From assembly GCA_945881865.1 (NCBI GenBank), contig CAMCVK010000004.1, forward strand, positions 62,001 through 126,000: a DNA stretch of 64,000 bases, in the 5' to 3' direction. Every line of letters begins with the position of its first letter. The first letter of the stretch is position 1. The notes beneath the pieces are model-generated. The model was not told the origin of the DNA. It made no database searches and saw only the letters and a list, made by a program, of their open reading frames with translations. Position numbers and translations under genes: made by a program. Positions 62,109 to 64,000 of the stretch are shown piece after piece. The DNA is from Fimbriimonas ginsengisoli Gsoil 348. Lineage in GTDB: Bacteria > Armatimonadota > Fimbriimonadia > Fimbriimonadales > Fimbriimonadaceae.

Positions 62109-63464
62109 ATGAAAGCAAAGTTTGTTCTTTTGGGCTGCGCGGGCAGCATCGTTTTGTGCCTGGGAACGTGCGGTATTGGCACGTTCATCTTTACTAAGCA
62201 GGCCGGCGATGGCTTCATCAGGGAGATTGCGCAGGCGAAGAAAGACGGCTTGCCTACCACGGCCGAGGATTTTTCTCCCGCCGTCGACCCCGCGAAGAAC
62301 TCCGCGCCAGCCCTCGTCGCGGCGGCGAAGTCGATGCGAGACCAGGTCCGGGACCTTGCTAAAAATGCAAAGGAGCCTCAGAAATCGGTGCTGCAGCTTT
62401 CCAACAGAGGATGGAGCCAAACGGTGTCGGCGAATGATTCCATACTTCAGCCGGCCATAGCAAAGCTCAAGCCCACGTTGGACAAAGCCGTTCGAGCCAC
62501 CAAGATGCCGGGCTTTCGGTTCGATCGCGACTACACTCGGGGCTTTGATCTGCTGTTTCCTGAGTATGCCGACTTCAAAACTCTAACGCGCTGGCTCTCG
62601 GTCCGGGCGATCCTGAGGGCAAATTCTGGCGACGACGCCGGAATGGCTGAGGACCTCACCGCCTTAGCAAAGATTTCGGCCGCTTGTGGCTCAGAAGATT
62701 TCCTGATCGGCTTCTTGGTGCAAGTCGCCACGGAGTCCATCACGTTGCAGACAATGGAACAATGCCTCACCGAGGCGAAATGCCGCCCCGGCACGATTCG
62801 CGCGGTCCGGCAAGCTCTGAAGACGTTCGCACCGGTTCTCAACATAAAGACCGCACTGCGCGGCGAGTACTACAAATTGTTGGTGAGCATGCAGGAGATC
62901 ATCAAACAGCGCGAGCCTGGAACTTTCGATGTATTCACAACTCAGGAAGCGAGAAACTCGCCCAGCGTATGGTCGCGACTCATGGTGAGTCAGGGGATGT
63001 TGGAATCGAATGTGGCCAACCTTCTGCGGGTCACGCGTGAAGCCTATCAAGCGCTCCCGGATGATCCGCTTGATCTTCCGGCCGCGGAAGCCGTGTTCGC
63101 CGCAAACGACAAAAAGCTTGCCGCCGAGGCCAACAACAATCACTATGTTCTCGCCCGGAGCATTTTCCCGGTGCCCACTGAGGCCCCGAAGGTGCTCGTT
63201 CGGTTGGCGCAACGACGCCGTCTGATGGAGGTCCTGCTGGTTAGCCTGGAGGAGCGCAACGGCGCCGGAAAATTCCCCTCCGAGCTGCCCGTCACTGGTG
63301 CCTTGGCGACCGACCTCTTCGGCAGCGGTCCCCTGCGCTACACCCTGAATGCCGGAAAACTGAAAATCTATAGCGTCGGAATGGATGGCGTTGACAACGG
63401 CGGAACTGAGCGGGCCTTCGGCGAGGAAAAGGAATTCGATCTCGTCGTGAGCTTTCCCCGCTAG
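62109..63464 (+). CDS. membrane-anchored hypothetical protein, 451 aa (tandem paralogue 1)
   Basis: Begins with a membrane anchor (KFVLLGCAGSIVLCLGTCGI) that contains several Cys. The body is helical with repeats of KMPGFRFDRDY type, and ends with LRYTLNAGKLKIYSVGMDG, a motif often seen at the C-terminus of pseudopilin-like or planctomycete proteins. No enzyme family is recognised. The protein is preceded by the same promoter pattern and N-terminus as the next gene, which makes the pair a recent tandem duplication. Confidence 0.68.
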   Translation: MKAKFVLLGCAGSIVLCLGTCGIGTFIFTKQAGDGFIREIAQAKKDGLPTTAEDFSPAVDPAKNSAPALVAAAKSMRDQVRDLAKNAKEPQKSVLQLSNRGWSQTVSANDSILQPAIAKLKPTLDKAVRATKMPGFRFDRDYTRGFDLLFPEYADFKTLTRWLSVRAILRANSGDDAGMAEDLTALAKISAACGSEDFLIGFLVQVATESITLQTMEQCLTEAKCRPGTIRAVRQALKTFAPVLNIKTALRGEYYKLLVSMQEIIKQREPGTFDVFTTQEARNSPSVWSRLMVSQGMLESNVANLLRVTREAYQALPDDPLDLPAAEAVFAANDKKLAAEANNNHYVLARSIFPVPTEAPKVLVRLAQRRRLMEVLLVSLEERNGAGKFPSELPVTGALATDLFGSGPLRYTLNAGKLKIYSVGMDGVDNGGTERAFGEEKEFDLVVSFPR

Positions 63465-63477
63465 CAGAATCTGCATC

Positions 63478-63505
63478 GAACTTTTTCGCTACTTAATGGC
63501 GTCTA
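63478..63505 (+). promoter_or_regulatory. ECF-sigma-like promoter candidate for the partial paralogue
   Basis: GAACTT (63478-63483), 16 nt, CGTCTA (63500-63505), 30 nt before the ATG at 63536. Confidence 0.45.
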
Positions 63506-63535
63506 GCAAGCTGGGTTAGGTTTGGGGAAGCCTCG

Positions 63536-64000
63536 ATGAAATCAAAATTTGTCTTACTCGGTTGTGCCGGATTCGTTGTAGTTTGCGCGGGCTTCTGCGG
63601 GCTGGGCACGTTTCTATTTCAGAACCGCGCGACGGATGGGTTCTTCGCCGAGATCGCGCAGGCAAAAGCCGACGGCCTTCCGACCACGCTGGAGGAGTTC
63701 ACCAAGCCGGTTGAGCCCAAGCTCAACGCTGGTCCGGGCCTCCTTGCCGCCGCCGAAACCATTAAGCAACAAGCCAGTGCCTTGACCCGGCCAAAAACTG
63801 GAAGCCGGACGCCAACCTTTGACTTCAACCGAAGCAATTGGGAAGCCGAAATTCCAAAGAACGAGAAGTTCTTCAACGCCGCCATTGCGAGCATGAACCC
63901 CGCACTCGACCGCGCGGTTGCCGCCACGAAAATGCCCGCATTTGGCTTTGACCGCGACTACAACAAAGGGTTCTCGACCCTGTTTCCTGAATACGCTGAG
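63536..64000 (+). CDS. membrane-anchored hypothetical protein, tandem paralogue 2 (partial, runs off right edge)
   Basis: 155 codons present, starting MKSKFVLLGCAGFVVV, the same anchor as the upstream gene. Shared downstream motifs include IAQAKADGLPTTLEEF (IAQAKKDGLPTTAEDF upstream) and ATKMPAFGFDRDYNKGF. GGGGAAG is 6 nt before the ATG. It continues past the window end. Confidence 0.75.
   Translation, partial: MKSKFVLLGCAGFVVVCAGFCGLGTFLFQNRATDGFFAEIAQAKADGLPTTLEEFTKPVEPKLNAGPGLLAAAETIKQQASALTRPKTGSRTPTFDFNRSNWEAEIPKNEKFFNAAIASMNPALDRAVAATKMPAFGFDRDYNKGFSTLFPEYAE

Noticed and set aside
1-64000. tRNA, rRNA, phage or transposase genes
   Set aside because: No cloverleaf, rRNA-like stretch, integrase or transposase motif was seen on either strand, although a short tRNA could escape a reading by eye.

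Overview
The window is dense, high-GC bacterial chromosome, about 50 protein genes in 64 kb with very short gaps. I see no rRNA, tRNA, phage, transposase or CRISPR. Gene content (MlaE-type lipid permease, many Sec-exported proteins, BNR sialidase-like protein, NPCBM-GH27 alpha-galactosidase, GH13 enzyme, two hybrid histidine kinases) points to a diderm, glycan-degrading environmental bacterium. My best guess is Armatimonadota, perhaps near Fimbriimonadia, but this is inferred from style and not from a marker gene. Many starts lack a Shine-Dalgarno sequence and carry a TANNNT -10-like hexamer 5-8 nt upstream, which suggests that leaderless mRNAs are common.

Layout. 1-2.7 kb: an AddB/PD-(D/E)XK-like nuclease-helicase protein, cut by the left edge. 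2.7-8.4 kb: a small membrane protein, a 131-aa gene and its partial copy, and two divergent paralogous exported proteins bracketed by direct copies of a ~130-bp hairpin-rich intergenic repeat. 8.4-17.5 kb: exported and metabolic genes (transglutaminase-like protein, serine hydrolase, DUF1684, YdcF-like, GH13, sialidase-like). 17.5-24.5 kb: 7TM hybrid kinase, pseudo-rhomboid, a NanE-ROK kinase fusion, a TrmB regulator and the GTPase Der. 24.5-28.5 kb: MlaE, a 53-aa membrane protein, a serine hydrolase, a MITE-like nested inverted repeat, a VOC protein and a frameshifted esterase. 28.6-34.4 kb: a methyltransferase facing a five-gene minus-strand operon (gmd first) whose genes all overlap by 4 nt. 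34.5-44.3 kb: cytosolic TPR hybrid kinase, SDR/PhyH pair, 2-hydroxyacid dehydrogenase, Ndk with a textbook terminator, an exported protein, RimO, a sugar isomerase-like barrel, and RibE with CsrA. 44.4-50.1 kb: Tmk, an exported LolA-like protein, then a GrpE-like/Hsp70/J-domain triad. 50.1-61 kb: PriA, FolD, nitroreductase, ThuA, alpha-galactosidase, serine hydrolase, PolA. 61-64 kb: signal peptidase I, TfoX-N protein and two tandem membrane-anchored paralogues, the last cut by the right edge.

Functional threads. Sialidase-like protein, NanE-ROK fusion and TrmB regulator could form a scattered amino-sugar scavenging pathway; GH13 and GH27 enzymes add alpha-glucan and alpha-galactoside breakdown. 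The most unusual system is the chaperone triad at 46.1-50.1 kb. Both co-chaperones carry predicted membrane segments, the nucleotide-exchange-factor-like protein in place of a free GrpE, and the J-domain has HPP where HPD is expected. A second thread is a possible ECF-sigma-type promoter (GAACTT, 14-16 nt, CGYYY) upstream of four envelope-related genes.
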